Numbered from the stretch's first letter, positions 8,711 to 18,363 are shown. The stretch is 53,345 bases of DNA from JBBQXK01 sp038251625 (GCA_038251625.1 JBBSBE010000009.1:1-53345), one strand, 5' to 3'. A program made the numbers and translations. The notes: a model not told the origin generated them from the sequence alone.

Positions 8711-8722
8711 TTTCCGAATTCT
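8711..8722. promoter_or_regulatory. Second copy of the AGAATTCGGAAA motif (reverse orientation)
   Basis: TTTCCGAATTCT lies in the 80-base divergent promoter between the LysR gene and the HisD-like gene. It is the reverse complement of the motif at 7571-7582, and three further bases match two of three. One arm position differs from the perfect inverted repeat there. It is a candidate operator for the LysR regulator. Confidence 0.5.
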
Positions 8723-8746
8723 CCCCCCCCGGCAAGGGAAACCCGC

Positions 8747-10036
8747 ATGACACGTCGCTACATCAAGGAGGCCCTGCCGCCCCCCGCGGCCGAAAGCGCG
8801 GCGCTGACGGAAGACGTGGCCCGCATGCTGGCCGAGATCGAGGCGGGGGGTGAGGATGCGGCCCGCCGCCTTGCCGCGCGGCTTGATGGCTGGGAGGGCG
8901 AGGTGGAGGTGTCACGCGCGGCGCTGGAGGCCGCAGAGGCCCGCGTGCCGCAAGCCCTGCGCGACCAGATCGCCTGGGCGCAGGACAACATCGCCCGCTT
9001 TGCGCAGGTGCAGCGCGCCTCGATCACGGATGCGGAGGTGGAGTTGCGGCCCGGTCTTTTTGCGGGGCAAAGGCTGATCCCGGTGCAGGCGGCGGGCTGC
9101 TACGTGCCGGGCGGGCGCTACAGCCATATCGCGAGCGCCATGATGACGGTCACGACGGCGCGGGTTGCAGGCGTGCCGCATGTGGCGGCCGTGTCGCCGC
9201 CGCGCGCTGGCGCGCCTGCGGGCATTCCGGATGCGATCCTTTATACGCTGAAGCTGTGCGGGGTGGACCGGGTGCTGGTTCTGGGCGGCATCCAAGGCGT
9301 GGCCGCGATGGCGTTCGGCCTTTTCGGCCTGCCGCGCGCGGATATCCTTGTAGGCCCCGGCAATGCCTATGTGGCGGAGGCCAAGCGGCTGCTTTTCGGG
9401 CGCGTGGGGATCGACATGGTGGCAGGTCCGACCGACAGCATGGTGATCGCGGACGACAGCGCCGATCCCCTGGTCGTGGCGTGGGATCTGATCGGACAGG
9501 CGGAACACGGGCCAACATCGCCCGTCTGGCTGGTGACCACGAGCCCCGCCTTGGCCGCCGAGGTGGCCCGGCTTGCCCCTCTTTGCGCCGCCGATCTGCC
9601 CGAACCGAACCGCAGCGCGGCCATTGCGGCGTGGGAGGGGCTGGGCGAGATCGTTCTGTGCGAGGACCGCGAGGCGATGGCCGTTCATGCCGACAGCATG
9701 GCGCCCGAGCATCTGCATGTGCAGGCCGCCGATCTGCCGTGGTGGCAGGCGCGACTTGCGGCCTATGGCTCGCTCTTTCTGGGGCCGGAGGCGACGGTGG
9801 CTTTTGGCGACAAGGCGGCGGGCACGAACCACGTGTTGCCCACCTCGGGCGCCGCGCGCTACACCGGGGGGCTTTCGGTCCACAAGTTCCTGAAGGTAGT
9901 GACATGGCAGCGGGTCGAGCCGCAGGCCCTTCCCCGGTTGGCGGAGGTGACCGCCGCCATCAGCCGCTTCGAGGGGATGGAAGGCCACGCCCGCACCGCC
10001 GACATCCGCCTTGCGAAATACGCACCGAACCGCTGA
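8747..10036 (+). CDS. HisD-like NAD-dependent dehydrogenase (HpsN type)
   Basis: A 429-residue member of the histidinol dehydrogenase family, which oxidises a primary alcohol to a carboxylate in two NAD-dependent steps. The zinc ligands and catalytic pair are all present: Gln251 and His254 (GQAEHGP), Glu321-His322 (APEHLHV), Asp355 (FGDKAAGTNHVLPTSG) and His414 (MEGHARTAD). The loop that reads GPSE in biosynthetic HisD is GPTDSM here (228-232). With the lack of other his genes and a CuyA-like neighbour, this favours a sulfonate-oxidising role. HpsN, a known family member, oxidises 2,3-dihydroxypropane-1-sulfonate. First gene of a three-gene operon. Confidence 0.85.
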   Translation: MTRRYIKEALPPPAAESAALTEDVARMLAEIEAGGEDAARRLAARLDGWEGEVEVSRAALEAAEARVPQALRDQIAWAQDNIARFAQVQRASITDAEVELRPGLFAGQRLIPVQAAGCYVPGGRYSHIASAMMTVTTARVAGVPHVAAVSPPRAGAPAGIPDAILYTLKLCGVDRVLVLGGIQGVAAMAFGLFGLPRADILVGPGNAYVAEAKRLLFGRVGIDMVAGPTDSMVIADDSADPLVVAWDLIGQAEHGPTSPVWLVTTSPALAAEVARLAPLCAADLPEPNRSAAIAAWEGLGEIVLCEDREAMAVHADSMAPEHLHVQAADLPWWQARLAAYGSLFLGPEATVAFGDKAAGTNHVLPTSGAARYTGGLSVHKFLKVVTWQRVEPQALPRLAEVTAAISRFEGMEGHARTADIRLAKYAPNR

Positions 10037-10046
10037 AAGGCCCACC

Positions 10047-11048
10047 ATGCATCTTTCCCGTTTTCCCCGCATCCGCCTTGCGCATCTGCCCACGCCGCTG
10101 GAACCGATGCCCCGCCTGTCAGCGGCTCTTGGCGGCCCCGAAATCTGGGTGAAGCGCGACGATTGCACCGGGCTTTCGACGGGGGGCAACAAGACCCGCA
10201 AGCTGGAATACCTGATGGCCGAGGCGGTGGCGACGGGGGCCGACATCGTGCTGACGCAAGGCGCCACGCAATCCAACCACGCGCGCCAGACGGCGGCGGC
10301 GGCGGCGAAGCTGGGCCTCGATTGCCATCTGATCCTTGAGGACCGCACGGGCTACAACGAGCCCAATTACCGCATGAACGGCAATGTGTTGCTGGACGTT
10401 CTTCATGGCGCGACGATTGAGCACCGTGGCCCCGGCCTTGACATGAATGCAGAGCTTCTGGCGGTGGCAGAGCGGTTTCGGGGCGAGGGGCGCAAGCCCT
10501 ATGCGATCCCCGGCGGCGGGTCGAACGCCACCGGGGCGCTTGGCTATGTGAACTGCGCGCTGGAACTTCTGGGCCAGATGGTCGAGCGCGATCTGGCCTA
10601 TGACCAGATGATCACCGCGACCGGTTCGGCGGGCACGCATGCGGGGTTGATCGTGGGTCTGAAGGCACTGAACGCGCAACTGCCGCTGCTGGGGATCGGG
10701 GTACGGGCGCCGAAGGACGTGCAGGAGGGGAACGTGTTTCGTCTTGCGCAGGCGGTCGAGGCGAAGCTCGGGACCGGCAGCGTGGTGGCGCGCGAAGATG
10801 TGGTGGCCAACTGCGATTACATCGGCCAGGGCTACGGCATCCCCGCCGACAGCACGCTGGAGGCGATCGACATGTTCGCCCGGCTTGAGGGGCTGCTGCT
10901 CGATCCCGTCTACTCTGGCAAAGGGGCGGCGGGGATGATCGGGTTAATCCGGGCCGGTGCCTTCACCAAGGGGCAGCGGATCGTGTTTCTGCATACCGGC
11001 GGCGCCATCGGGCTGACTGGCTACACCCACGTGCTGCCCCACGCATGA
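10047..11048 (+). CDS. cuyA: L-cysteate sulfo-lyase / D-cysteine desulfhydrase family (CuyA-like)
   Basis: A 333-residue fold-type II PLP enzyme of the ACC deaminase/DcyD/CuyA group. The PLP lysine is Lys49 in STGGNKTRKLEYLMAE; TQGATQSNHARQTAA, AIPGGGSNATGALGY and FLHTGGAIGLTGY are phosphate- and substrate-binding segments. The N terminus (HLSRFPRIRLAHLPTPLE) closely resembles CuyA of marine roseobacters, which splits L-cysteate into pyruvate, ammonium and sulfite. D-cysteine desulfhydrase cannot be excluded by eye. It starts ten bases after the HisD-like gene with AAAGG as ribosome binding site. Confidence 0.78.
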   Translation: MHLSRFPRIRLAHLPTPLEPMPRLSAALGGPEIWVKRDDCTGLSTGGNKTRKLEYLMAEAVATGADIVLTQGATQSNHARQTAAAAAKLGLDCHLILEDRTGYNEPNYRMNGNVLLDVLHGATIEHRGPGLDMNAELLAVAERFRGEGRKPYAIPGGGSNATGALGYVNCALELLGQMVERDLAYDQMITATGSAGTHAGLIVGLKALNAQLPLLGIGVRAPKDVQEGNVFRLAQAVEAKLGTGSVVAREDVVANCDYIGQGYGIPADSTLEAIDMFARLEGLLLDPVYSGKGAAGMIGLIRAGAFTKGQRIVFLHTGGAIGLTGYTHVLPHA

Positions 11049-11728
11049 GGACGGTCGGCATCCTTGGCGGCATGGGGCCGGAGGCGACGGTTCTGCTTAT
11101 GCAAAAGCTGATCGCCGCCGTTCCTGCCCGGGATGACGCCGACCATATACCCTTGATCGTGCACCAAAATCCGCAGGTGCCAAGCCGCATCCGCCATCTG
11201 ATCGACGGTACGGGCGACGATCCCGGGCCGGTGCTGGCGCAGATGGCGCGCGACGTGCAGGAGGCGGGGGCTGCGGCCATCGCGATGCCCTGCAACACCG
11301 CGCATGCCTATGCGGGCGCGATCAAGGCGGCGACGCCCCTGCCGTTTCTGGATATGCGGATGGCAAGCGTGGCGCAATTGCCGAAGGGCGCGCGCGTGGG
11401 GCTTCTTGCTTCGCCGGCCGTGCGGATGGCGCGCGTGTTCGATGCGCCTTTCGCCGACGCAGGGCTGACGCCCGTGACCCTGTCCGACGATGCCCCCCTG
11501 TTGGCGCTGATCCGCCGCATCAAGACGGGGGATGCGGGGGCAGAGGTACAGGATGGCCTGCGCGCCGCTGGCGAGGCCTTGCTGCGCGACTGCGATCATC
11601 TTCTGGTGGCCTGCACCGAGTTTTCGCTGATCGCGCATGTGCTGGCCGGGCTGCCGTGGACCGACAGCCTTGATGCGTTGGTGGCCGAAATCGCCGCTTT
11701 TGCAAGGGCCTTGCCCGGCGCGGCCTGA
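11045..11728 (+). CDS. Aspartate/glutamate racemase family protein
   Basis: A 227-residue cofactor-independent racemase of the Asp/Glu/hydantoin family. Both catalytic cysteines are visible: Cys83 in AMPCNTAHAY and Cys190 in VACTEFSLI. The N terminus TVGILGGMGPEATVLLM is the usual aspartate-racemase start. Its ATG overlaps the stop of the CuyA-like gene by four bases, so expression is coupled. Cysteate is the sulfonate analogue of aspartate; in this operon the enzyme could epimerise D- and L-cysteate so that the sulfo-lyase receives the right isomer. That role is inferred from context. Confidence 0.88.
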   Translation: MRTVGILGGMGPEATVLLMQKLIAAVPARDDADHIPLIVHQNPQVPSRIRHLIDGTGDDPGPVLAQMARDVQEAGAAAIAMPCNTAHAYAGAIKAATPLPFLDMRMASVAQLPKGARVGLLASPAVRMARVFDAPFADAGLTPVTLSDDAPLLALIRRIKTGDAGAEVQDGLRAAGEALLRDCDHLLVACTEFSLIAHVLAGLPWTDSLDALVAEIAAFARALPGAA

Positions 11729-11759
11729 TCGGCGAAGTCTTGCGCCCTGCGGAGGTGCG

Positions 11760-12428
11760 ATGACGACACTGGTTATCTTCGATTGCGACGGCGTGCTGAT
11801 CGACAGCGAGATCATCAGCGCGCGCATGCTGGTGGAAGAACTGACGCGCCTTGGGGTCAGCATCGATCTGCCTTACGTGGTGCAGAATTTCCTTGGTCGC
11901 AGCTACCCCGTGGTGATGGAACAGATCCGCCGCGACTTCGGGCTGGATCTGCCGCCCGTCTTTGAAGAGCAGTATCGCGAACGGCTGCTGGACGGGTTTC
12001 GCACCGGGCTGAAGATCATGCCGGGTGTGGCCGCGGTGCTGGGGGCGCTGGCGGTGCCGATGTGCGTGGCCACCTCATCCAGCCCGCGTCGGGCGGCGAT
12101 GTCGCTGCATCTGGTCGGGCTGGGGGCGCTGGTTGGGCCGCGTCTTTTCACGGCGTCGCAGGTGGCACGGGGCAAGCCTGCGCCGGATCTTTTTCTGCAT
12201 GCGGCAGCGACAATCGGGGCGGAACCGCAAGATTGTCTTGTCATCGAGGACAGCCTGCCCGGCATCCGGGCCGCCCGCGCGGCGGGAATGCCGGTCTGGC
12301 GGTTCACCGGGGGCGGCCATCTGGCCGGGCAACCGTTGGAGACGCCGCCCGATGCCACCGCTGACCGCGCATTTGCATCCTTCGACGCCTTCTTCCATGG
12401 TGCCCCCGACCTGCGGAGGCAGCCATGA
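11760..12428 (+). CDS. HAD-like phosphatase (beta-phosphoglucomutase subgroup)
   Basis: A 222-residue haloacid-dehalogenase hydrolase. Motif I is FDCDGVLIDSE with nucleophile Asp and general acid Asp, motif II VATSSSPRR, the motif III lysine in ARGKPAPDLFLHAA, and motif IV VIEDSLPGIRAARAAGM. It probably dephosphorylates a sugar or polyol phosphate. Start ATG 11760 follows GGAGGTGCG; the frame is open upstream but overlaps the racemase. Its stop overlaps the ATG of the SorC regulator, and the polyol transport operon follows. This placement suggests a house-cleaning phosphatase for polyol metabolism. Confidence 0.88.
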   Translation: MTTLVIFDCDGVLIDSEIISARMLVEELTRLGVSIDLPYVVQNFLGRSYPVVMEQIRRDFGLDLPPVFEEQYRERLLDGFRTGLKIMPGVAAVLGALAVPMCVATSSSPRRAAMSLHLVGLGALVGPRLFTASQVARGKPAPDLFLHAAATIGAEPQDCLVIEDSLPGIRAARAAGMPVWRFTGGGHLAGQPLETPPDATADRAFASFDAFFHGAPDLRRQP

Positions 12429-13381
12429 GCCGGAACGACAGCGACCCCAGCCAGACCGATGACGCGGCGCGCGCCGGGTGGCTGTATTACGTGGGCGGGC
12501 TGACGCAGGATCAGATCGCCACCGAGATTGGCGTCAGCCGCCAGCGGGCGCAGCGGCTGGTCAGCCGGGCGATGGCGGAGGGGCTGATCCAGGTGCGTCT
12601 GGGGCACCGGATCGCGGCCTGCCTTGATCTTGAATCGGCCCTGAAAGATCGTTTCGGGCTGTCGCGGGTGCGGGTCGCCCCATCGCTTGGCCCCGGCGGT
12701 GATGCGGTCCGGGCCATCGCGCCTGCGGCGGCGGCGGAGTTGGAGCGGTTCCTGCGAATGGCCGACCCGCTGGTGATCGGCCTTGGCACCGGGCGGGCGA
12801 TGCGCGGCCTTGTGGATGCGCTGGAGCCTATGGAGGCTGACCAGCATCGCCTTGTGTCGCTGATCGGGAATATCGCCCCCGATGGATCGGCCAGTTTCTT
12901 CGACGTGGTGATGCGGATCGCCGACAAGGTACGGGCGCCGCATTATCCGATGCCCATCCCCGTGGTGTCGCCCACGCCGGAAGAGAACGCGGCCTTTCAC
13001 GCCTTGCCGCAGGTGCGGCGGGTGGTCGATCTGGCCAAGCGGGCGGATGTGATTTTCGTGGGCGTAGGCCAGATGTCGGACGATGCGCCACTGCTCGCCG
13101 ATGGGTTTGTCAGCAGGGGGGAGCTTGCACAGATGCGCGCGGCGGGTGCGGCGGGCGAGGTGGCGGGCTGGGTGTTCGATGCAGCAGGCCAATACCTCGA
13201 CGTCGGCACAAACCGGCGCACCGGCGGGGTGCGGGTCGAGCAGGGCCTCGCGCGGCCTGCAATCGGGATTGCTGCAGGTGCATCGAAGGTGCGCGCCATT
13301 TCCGGTGCAATGCAATCCTTGATTATCAATGGCTTGATTACCGACGAGGCGACCGCGACCGCGATTCTGGCACGCAACTGA
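12425..13381 (+). CDS. SorC/DeoR family sugar-binding transcriptional regulator
   Basis: A 318-residue regulator of the SorC type. The N-terminal helix-turn-helix (GLTQDQIATEIGVSRQRAQR) is followed by a sugar-phosphate-isomerase-like effector domain (DPLVIGLGTGRAMRGLVDAL, then ADVIFVGVGQMSDDAPLL and GIAAGASKVRAISGAM). Such proteins sense phosphorylated sugars or polyols. It sits directly upstream of the sorbitol/mannitol ABC transporter and matches the position of the polyol regulator in Rhodobacter smo operons. The inverted repeat at 13441-13473 in the next intergenic space is a candidate binding site. Confidence 0.9.
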   Translation: MSRNDSDPSQTDDAARAGWLYYVGGLTQDQIATEIGVSRQRAQRLVSRAMAEGLIQVRLGHRIAACLDLESALKDRFGLSRVRVAPSLGPGGDAVRAIAPAAAAELERFLRMADPLVIGLGTGRAMRGLVDALEPMEADQHRLVSLIGNIAPDGSASFFDVVMRIADKVRAPHYPMPIPVVSPTPEENAAFHALPQVRRVVDLAKRADVIFVGVGQMSDDAPLLADGFVSRGELAQMRAAGAAGEVAGWVFDAAGQYLDVGTNRRTGGVRVEQGLARPAIGIAAGASKVRAISGAMQSLIINGLITDEATATAILARN

Positions 13382-13419
13382 GGCTGCAGGGCCTTTGCAG
13401 ATGCGGCGGAAGAGGGGGG

Positions 13420-13425
13420 TTGACG
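13420..13425 (+). promoter_or_regulatory. Candidate -35 box of the polyol operon
   Basis: TTGACG lies 72 bases before the smoE start. A weak -10 (GTATTT at 13444-13449, 18-base spacing) overlaps the left arm of the inverted repeat, which would let a bound repressor block it. Tentative. Confidence 0.35.
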
Positions 13426-13440
13426 ATTCGCACCTTCTTG

Positions 13441-13473
13441 TGAGTATTTGCCCAGTAAGCGATGAAATGCTCA
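13441..13473. promoter_or_regulatory. Inverted repeat upstream of smoE, candidate SorC operator
   Basis: TGAGTATTT (13441-13449) and AAATGCTCA (13465-13473) are inverted copies with one mismatch across a 15-base spacer, between the SorC gene and smoE. The position suits an operator for the SorC-type regulator. Confidence 0.45.
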
Positions 13474-13496
13474 ATCGCTGCCAAGGGAGGATACTG

Positions 13497-14807
13497 ATGA
13501 CGATGAGTTTGCGCGCGCTTCTCGGCGCGACCGCCGCTGTTGCCCTGTCGGGTGCGGCCTTCGCCGAAACCACCATCACGGTTGCCACCGTGAACAACGG
13601 CGACATGATCCGCATGCAGGGGTTGATGGGCGAGTTCAATGCCAAGCACCCCGACATCAAGGTCGAATGGGTGACGCTGGAAGAAAACGTCCTGCGCCAG
13701 AAGGTCACCACCGATGTGGCGACGAAGGGCGGCCAGTTCGACGTGATGACCATCGGCACCTATGAGGTTCCGATCTGGGGCAAGGCCGGCTGGCTGGTCA
13801 GCCTGAACGACCTGCCCGCCGAATGGGACAAGGCGGACCTTCTGCCGGCCATTGCGGGCGGACTGACGGTGGATGGCGAGCTTTATGCAGCGCCGTTCTA
13901 TGGCGAATCGTCCATGGTCATGTACCGCACGGACCTGATGGAGAAGGCTGGCATGAAAATGCCCGACGCCCCCACATGGACCGATATCAAGGCCGCTGCC
14001 GCCGCGATGACCGACAAATCGGCGGGCATCTACGGCATCTGTCTGCGCGGCAAGGCAGGCTGGGGCGAGAACATGGCCTTCCTGACCGCCATGTCCAACA
14101 GCTATGGCGCGCGCTGGTTTGATGAAAACTGGAACCCGCAGTTCAACACTCCGGCGTGGAAGGCCACGCTGACCGACTACCTTGCCTTGATGAACGAATA
14201 CGGGCCCCCCGGCGCATCGAACAACGGGTTCAACGAGAACCTCGCGCTCTTCCAGCAGGGCAAGTGCGGGATGTGGATCGACGCGACCGTCGCCGCGTCC
14301 TTCGTGACGGGCAAGGATTCGACCGTCGCCGAACACGTTGGCTTTGCCCTTGCCCCCGACAACGGGCTTGGCAAGCGGGGCAACTGGCTTTGGGCATGGT
14401 CCTTGGCCATTCCGGCGGGCACGCAGAAGGAAGAGGCCGCCAAGACCTTCGTGGAATGGGCAACTTCCAAAGAGTATCTGGCGCTTGTGGCCGAGAAGGA
14501 AGGCTGGGCGAACGTGCCCCCGGGTACCCGCACCTCGCTTTACGCGAACCCAGAGTACCAGAAGGTGCCGTTCGCCAAGATGACGCTTGAAAGCATCAAC
14601 TCGGCCGACCCGACCAACCCGACCGTCGATCCGGTTCCTTACGTCGGCGTGCAGTTCGTGGCGATCCCGGAATTCCAGGGCATCGCGACAGCAACGGGCC
14701 AGCAGTTCTCGGCCGCCCTTGCGGGCACGACCTCGCTGGACGATGCGCTGGCCAATGCGCAGGCGTTGACCGAGACGGAGATGAAGAAGGCCGGTTACAT
14801 CAAGTGA
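13497..14807 (+). CDS. smoE: Polyol ABC transporter substrate-binding protein (sorbitol/mannitol)
   Basis: A 436-residue extracellular solute-binding protein of family 1. The signal peptide is MTMSLRALLGATAAVALSGA with cleavage after AFA near residue 23. The mature protein begins TTITVATVNNGDMIRMQGL, as in SmoE of Rhodobacter. The start is fixed by AAGGGAGG six bases upstream. It captures sorbitol, mannitol or related polyols in the periplasm for the SmoF/SmoG channel. The gene order smoE-F-G-K-S-mtlK matches the classic operon. A strong hairpin follows the stop codon and probably sets the excess of this protein over the membrane parts. Confidence 0.92.
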   Translation: MTMSLRALLGATAAVALSGAAFAETTITVATVNNGDMIRMQGLMGEFNAKHPDIKVEWVTLEENVLRQKVTTDVATKGGQFDVMTIGTYEVPIWGKAGWLVSLNDLPAEWDKADLLPAIAGGLTVDGELYAAPFYGESSMVMYRTDLMEKAGMKMPDAPTWTDIKAAAAAMTDKSAGIYGICLRGKAGWGENMAFLTAMSNSYGARWFDENWNPQFNTPAWKATLTDYLALMNEYGPPGASNNGFNENLALFQQGKCGMWIDATVAASFVTGKDSTVAEHVGFALAPDNGLGKRGNWLWAWSLAIPAGTQKEEAAKTFVEWATSKEYLALVAEKEGWANVPPGTRTSLYANPEYQKVPFAKMTLESINSADPTNPTVDPVPYVGVQFVAIPEFQGIATATGQQFSAALAGTTSLDDALANAQALTETEMKKAGYIK

Positions 14808-14820
14808 CATAGCCTTCGCG

Positions 14821-14851
14821 CAGGGGCCGGTTTCCCAAGGGCCGGCCCCTG
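14821..14851 (+). promoter_or_regulatory. Stable intercistronic hairpin between smoE and smoF
   Basis: CAGGGGCCGG and CCGGCCCCTG pair perfectly over ten bases around an 11-base loop, directly after smoE and without a T tract. Such hairpins commonly protect the upstream mRNA from 3' exonucleases or cause partial termination, giving more binding protein than permease. Confidence 0.7.
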
Positions 14852-14887
14852 CCCCATCCCTTACGCCATCCCGGAAGGTTCAAGCCC

Positions 14888-15757
14888 ATGGCCACCGCGC
14901 AATCCCGCACTGCCGCCCGGTTGATGCTCTCTCCTGCCGTCGTCCTGCTGTTCATGTGGATGATCGTGCCTTTGGGGATGACGCTCTACTTTTCCTTCCA
15001 GCGCTATAACCTGCTCAACCCCAACCGTGGCTTTGTGGGGTTCGACAACTATCGTTACTTCATCGAGAATCCGGCCTTCTGGGTGGCGCTTGCCAACACG
15101 CTGATCCTGGTTCTGGGTGTCCTTGTCATCACCGTGATCGGGGGCATCCTTCTGGCGCTGCTTCTGGACCAGCCGTTCTGGGGGCAGGGCATCGTGCGGG
15201 TGATGGTGATCGCACCTTTCTTCGTGATGCCCACCGTTTCGGCGCTGGTATGGAAGAACATGTTCATGAACCCCGTGAACGGCATGTTCGCCCATATCGC
15301 GCAGGGTCTCGGGCTCGAGCCGTTTGACTTTCTGTCCCACGCGCCCCTGGCCTCGGTCATCCTGATCGTGGCGTGGCAATGGCTGCCTTTCGCCACGCTG
15401 ATCCTGTTGACGGCGCTGCAATCGCTGGACAGCGAGCAACAAGAGGCGGCCGAGATGGACGGCGCGCCGTGGATTTCGCGGTTCTTCTACCTGACCGTGC
15501 CGCATCTGACGCGGGCGATCACCGTGGTGATCCTGATCCAGACGATCTTTCTTCTGTCTGTCTTCGCCGAGATCCTTGTGACCACAAACGGCGGGCCGGG
15601 TACGGCCTCGACCACGCTGACCTACCTCGTCTACGCCCAGTCGCTGCTATCGTTCGACGTGGGCGGCGGGTCCGCAGGCGGCATCATCGCCGTCATCCTT
15701 GCCAACATCGTTGCGATCTTCCTGATGCGGATGATCGGCAAGAACCTGGACGCCTGA
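14888..15757 (+). CDS. smoF: Polyol ABC transporter permease 1
   Basis: A 289-residue inner-membrane permease of the MalF/UgpA class with about six transmembrane helices, beginning RLMLSPAVVLLFMWMIVPLG. The ATPase-contacting EAA loop is visible as EQQEAAEMDGAPWISRFFYL. It forms the translocation channel with SmoG. GGAAGG about seven bases before the ATG is the ribosome binding site. The gene lies between smoE and smoG with only three bases to the next start. Confidence 0.92.
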   Translation: MATAQSRTAARLMLSPAVVLLFMWMIVPLGMTLYFSFQRYNLLNPNRGFVGFDNYRYFIENPAFWVALANTLILVLGVLVITVIGGILLALLLDQPFWGQGIVRVMVIAPFFVMPTVSALVWKNMFMNPVNGMFAHIAQGLGLEPFDFLSHAPLASVILIVAWQWLPFATLILLTALQSLDSEQQEAAEMDGAPWISRFFYLTVPHLTRAITVVILIQTIFLLSVFAEILVTTNGGPGTASTTLTYLVYAQSLLSFDVGGGSAGGIIAVILANIVAIFLMRMIGKNLDA

Positions 15758-15760
15758 ACC

Positions 15761-16591
15761 ATGGCACGCAAAAGCACCACCACGCAAAAAGCCGTTGTCA
15801 CTGTCGCGGCCTGGGGGATCGGGTTCCTGATCTTCTTTCCGATCCTCTGGACGATCCTGATGAGCTTTCACAGCGAGGGCGATGCGATCAAGTCGCCCTT
15901 CGCGATGCTGGCCAGCCCCTGGTCGTTCGACAGCTACGCCGAGGTGCAGGAACGATCGAACTATGCCCGGCACTTCTGGAACTCGGTGGTCATCTCGGTC
16001 GGATCCACGCTGATCGCACTGGTCATCGCCATCCCGGCGGCATGGTCGATGGCCTTTGTTCCGGGCAGGCGCACCAAGGACCTTCTGATGTGGATGCTGT
16101 CCACAAAGATGATGCCCGCCGTGGGCGTGCTGGTGCCGATGTACCTGATCTTCCGCGATCTTGGGCTTTTGGACAACCTTGCGGGCGTCACGGTGGTGCT
16201 GACGCTGATCAACCTGCCCATCGTGGTGTGGATGCTCTACACCTACTTCAAGGAAATTCCGTCCGAGATCCTTGAGGCTGCGCGGATGGACGGGGCCAGC
16301 CTCAAGTCCGAAATCCTGTATGTGCTGACGCCGATGGCGGTGCCGGGCATCGCTTCCACCATGCTTTTGAACGTCATTCTGGCGTGGAACGAGGCGTTCT
16401 GGACGTTGCAGCTGACCACATCCAAGGCCGCGCCCCTGACGCAGTTCATTGCCAGCTACTCCTCCCCCGAGGGGCTATTCTACGCCAAGCTTTCAGCGGC
16501 CAGCACCATGGCCATCGCGCCCATCCTCATCCTCGGATGGTTCAGCCAGAAACAACTCGTCCGCGGCCTGACCTTCGGCGCGGTGAAATGA
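15761..16591 (+). CDS. smoG: Polyol ABC transporter permease 2
   Basis: A 276-residue permease of the MalG/UgpE class with about six transmembrane segments. The EAA loop reads EILEAARMDGASLKSEILYVL. With SmoF it makes the membrane channel for sorbitol/mannitol-type polyols. It begins three bases after the smoF stop and is followed seven bases later by the ATPase gene, so all are on one message. Confidence 0.92.
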   Translation: MARKSTTTQKAVVTVAAWGIGFLIFFPILWTILMSFHSEGDAIKSPFAMLASPWSFDSYAEVQERSNYARHFWNSVVISVGSTLIALVIAIPAAWSMAFVPGRRTKDLLMWMLSTKMMPAVGVLVPMYLIFRDLGLLDNLAGVTVVLTLINLPIVVWMLYTYFKEIPSEILEAARMDGASLKSEILYVLTPMAVPGIASTMLLNVILAWNEAFWTLQLTTSKAAPLTQFIASYSSPEGLFYAKLSAASTMAIAPILILGWFSQKQLVRGLTFGAVK

Positions 16592-16598
16592 GGACGAC

Positions 16599-17590
<992 letters not shown>

Positions 17591-17594
<4 letters not shown>

Positions 17595-18361
17595 GGCTTC
17601 AGGGCAAGCGCGCGCTGATCACCGGGGCTGCGCGCGGCATCGGGCTTGCGTTCGCGCGGGCCTATGTTGCCCAGGGCGCGACCGTGGCGCTTGCCGATAT
17701 CAACGAAAGCGCTGTGGCCGAAGCAGCCGCTGGCCTTGGCCCGAAGGCCTTGGCGGTTCAGATGGACGTGACACGGCAGGACAGCATCGACGCAGGTTTT
17801 GCCGCAGCGACCGCCGCCATGGGCGGGCTGGATATCCTGATCAACAATGCGGCCCTCTTTACCGCCGCGCCCATCGTCGAGATTACCCGGGCCGATTATG
17901 ACAGGCTCTTTGCGGTGAACGTGGCCGGTACGCTGTTCTGCCTGCAGGCCGCCGCGCGCCAGATGATCGCGCAAGGCACGGGCGGCACGATCATCAACAT
18001 GGCAAGTCAGGCCGGGCGGCGCGGCGAAGGCCTTGTGGCGGTTTACTGCGCCACCAAGGCCGCGACCATCAGCCTGACGCAATCGGCGGGGCTGAACCTG
18101 ATCGCGCACGGCATCAATGTGAATGCCGTCGCGCCCGGGGTGGTGGACGGCGAGCATTGGGACGGGGTGGACACGTTCTTTGCCAGGTACGAGGGCAAGG
18201 CGCCGGGCCAGAAGAAGGCCGAGGTGGGGGCGGCCGTGCCGTTCGGGCGAATGGGCACGGCAGAGGATCTGACCGGAATGGCCATCTTCCTTGCCACGCC
18301 GGAGGCAAAATACATCGTCGGCCAGTGTTTCGGCGTCGACGGTGGAAACTGGGTGGCCTGA
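17591..18361 (+). CDS. smoS: L-iditol (sorbitol) 2-dehydrogenase, SDR family
   Basis: A 256-residue classical short-chain dehydrogenase, the same length as Rhodobacter SmoS. The NAD motif is TGAARGIG, the acidic Asp after the second strand (LADIN) indicates NAD over NADP, NNAA follows, and the catalytic Tyr-Lys lie in YCATKAATI. It should oxidise D-glucitol to D-fructose, or galactitol to tagatose. ATG overlaps the smoK stop. The remainder of the operon carries a second SDR and mannitol dehydrogenase. Confidence 0.92.
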
Positions 18362-18363
18362 CG

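Noticed and set aside
8747..10036. HisD-like gene as the histidine-biosynthesis hisD
   Set aside because: No other his genes nearby, the GPSE loop is changed to GPTD, and the neighbours are catabolic and transport genes.
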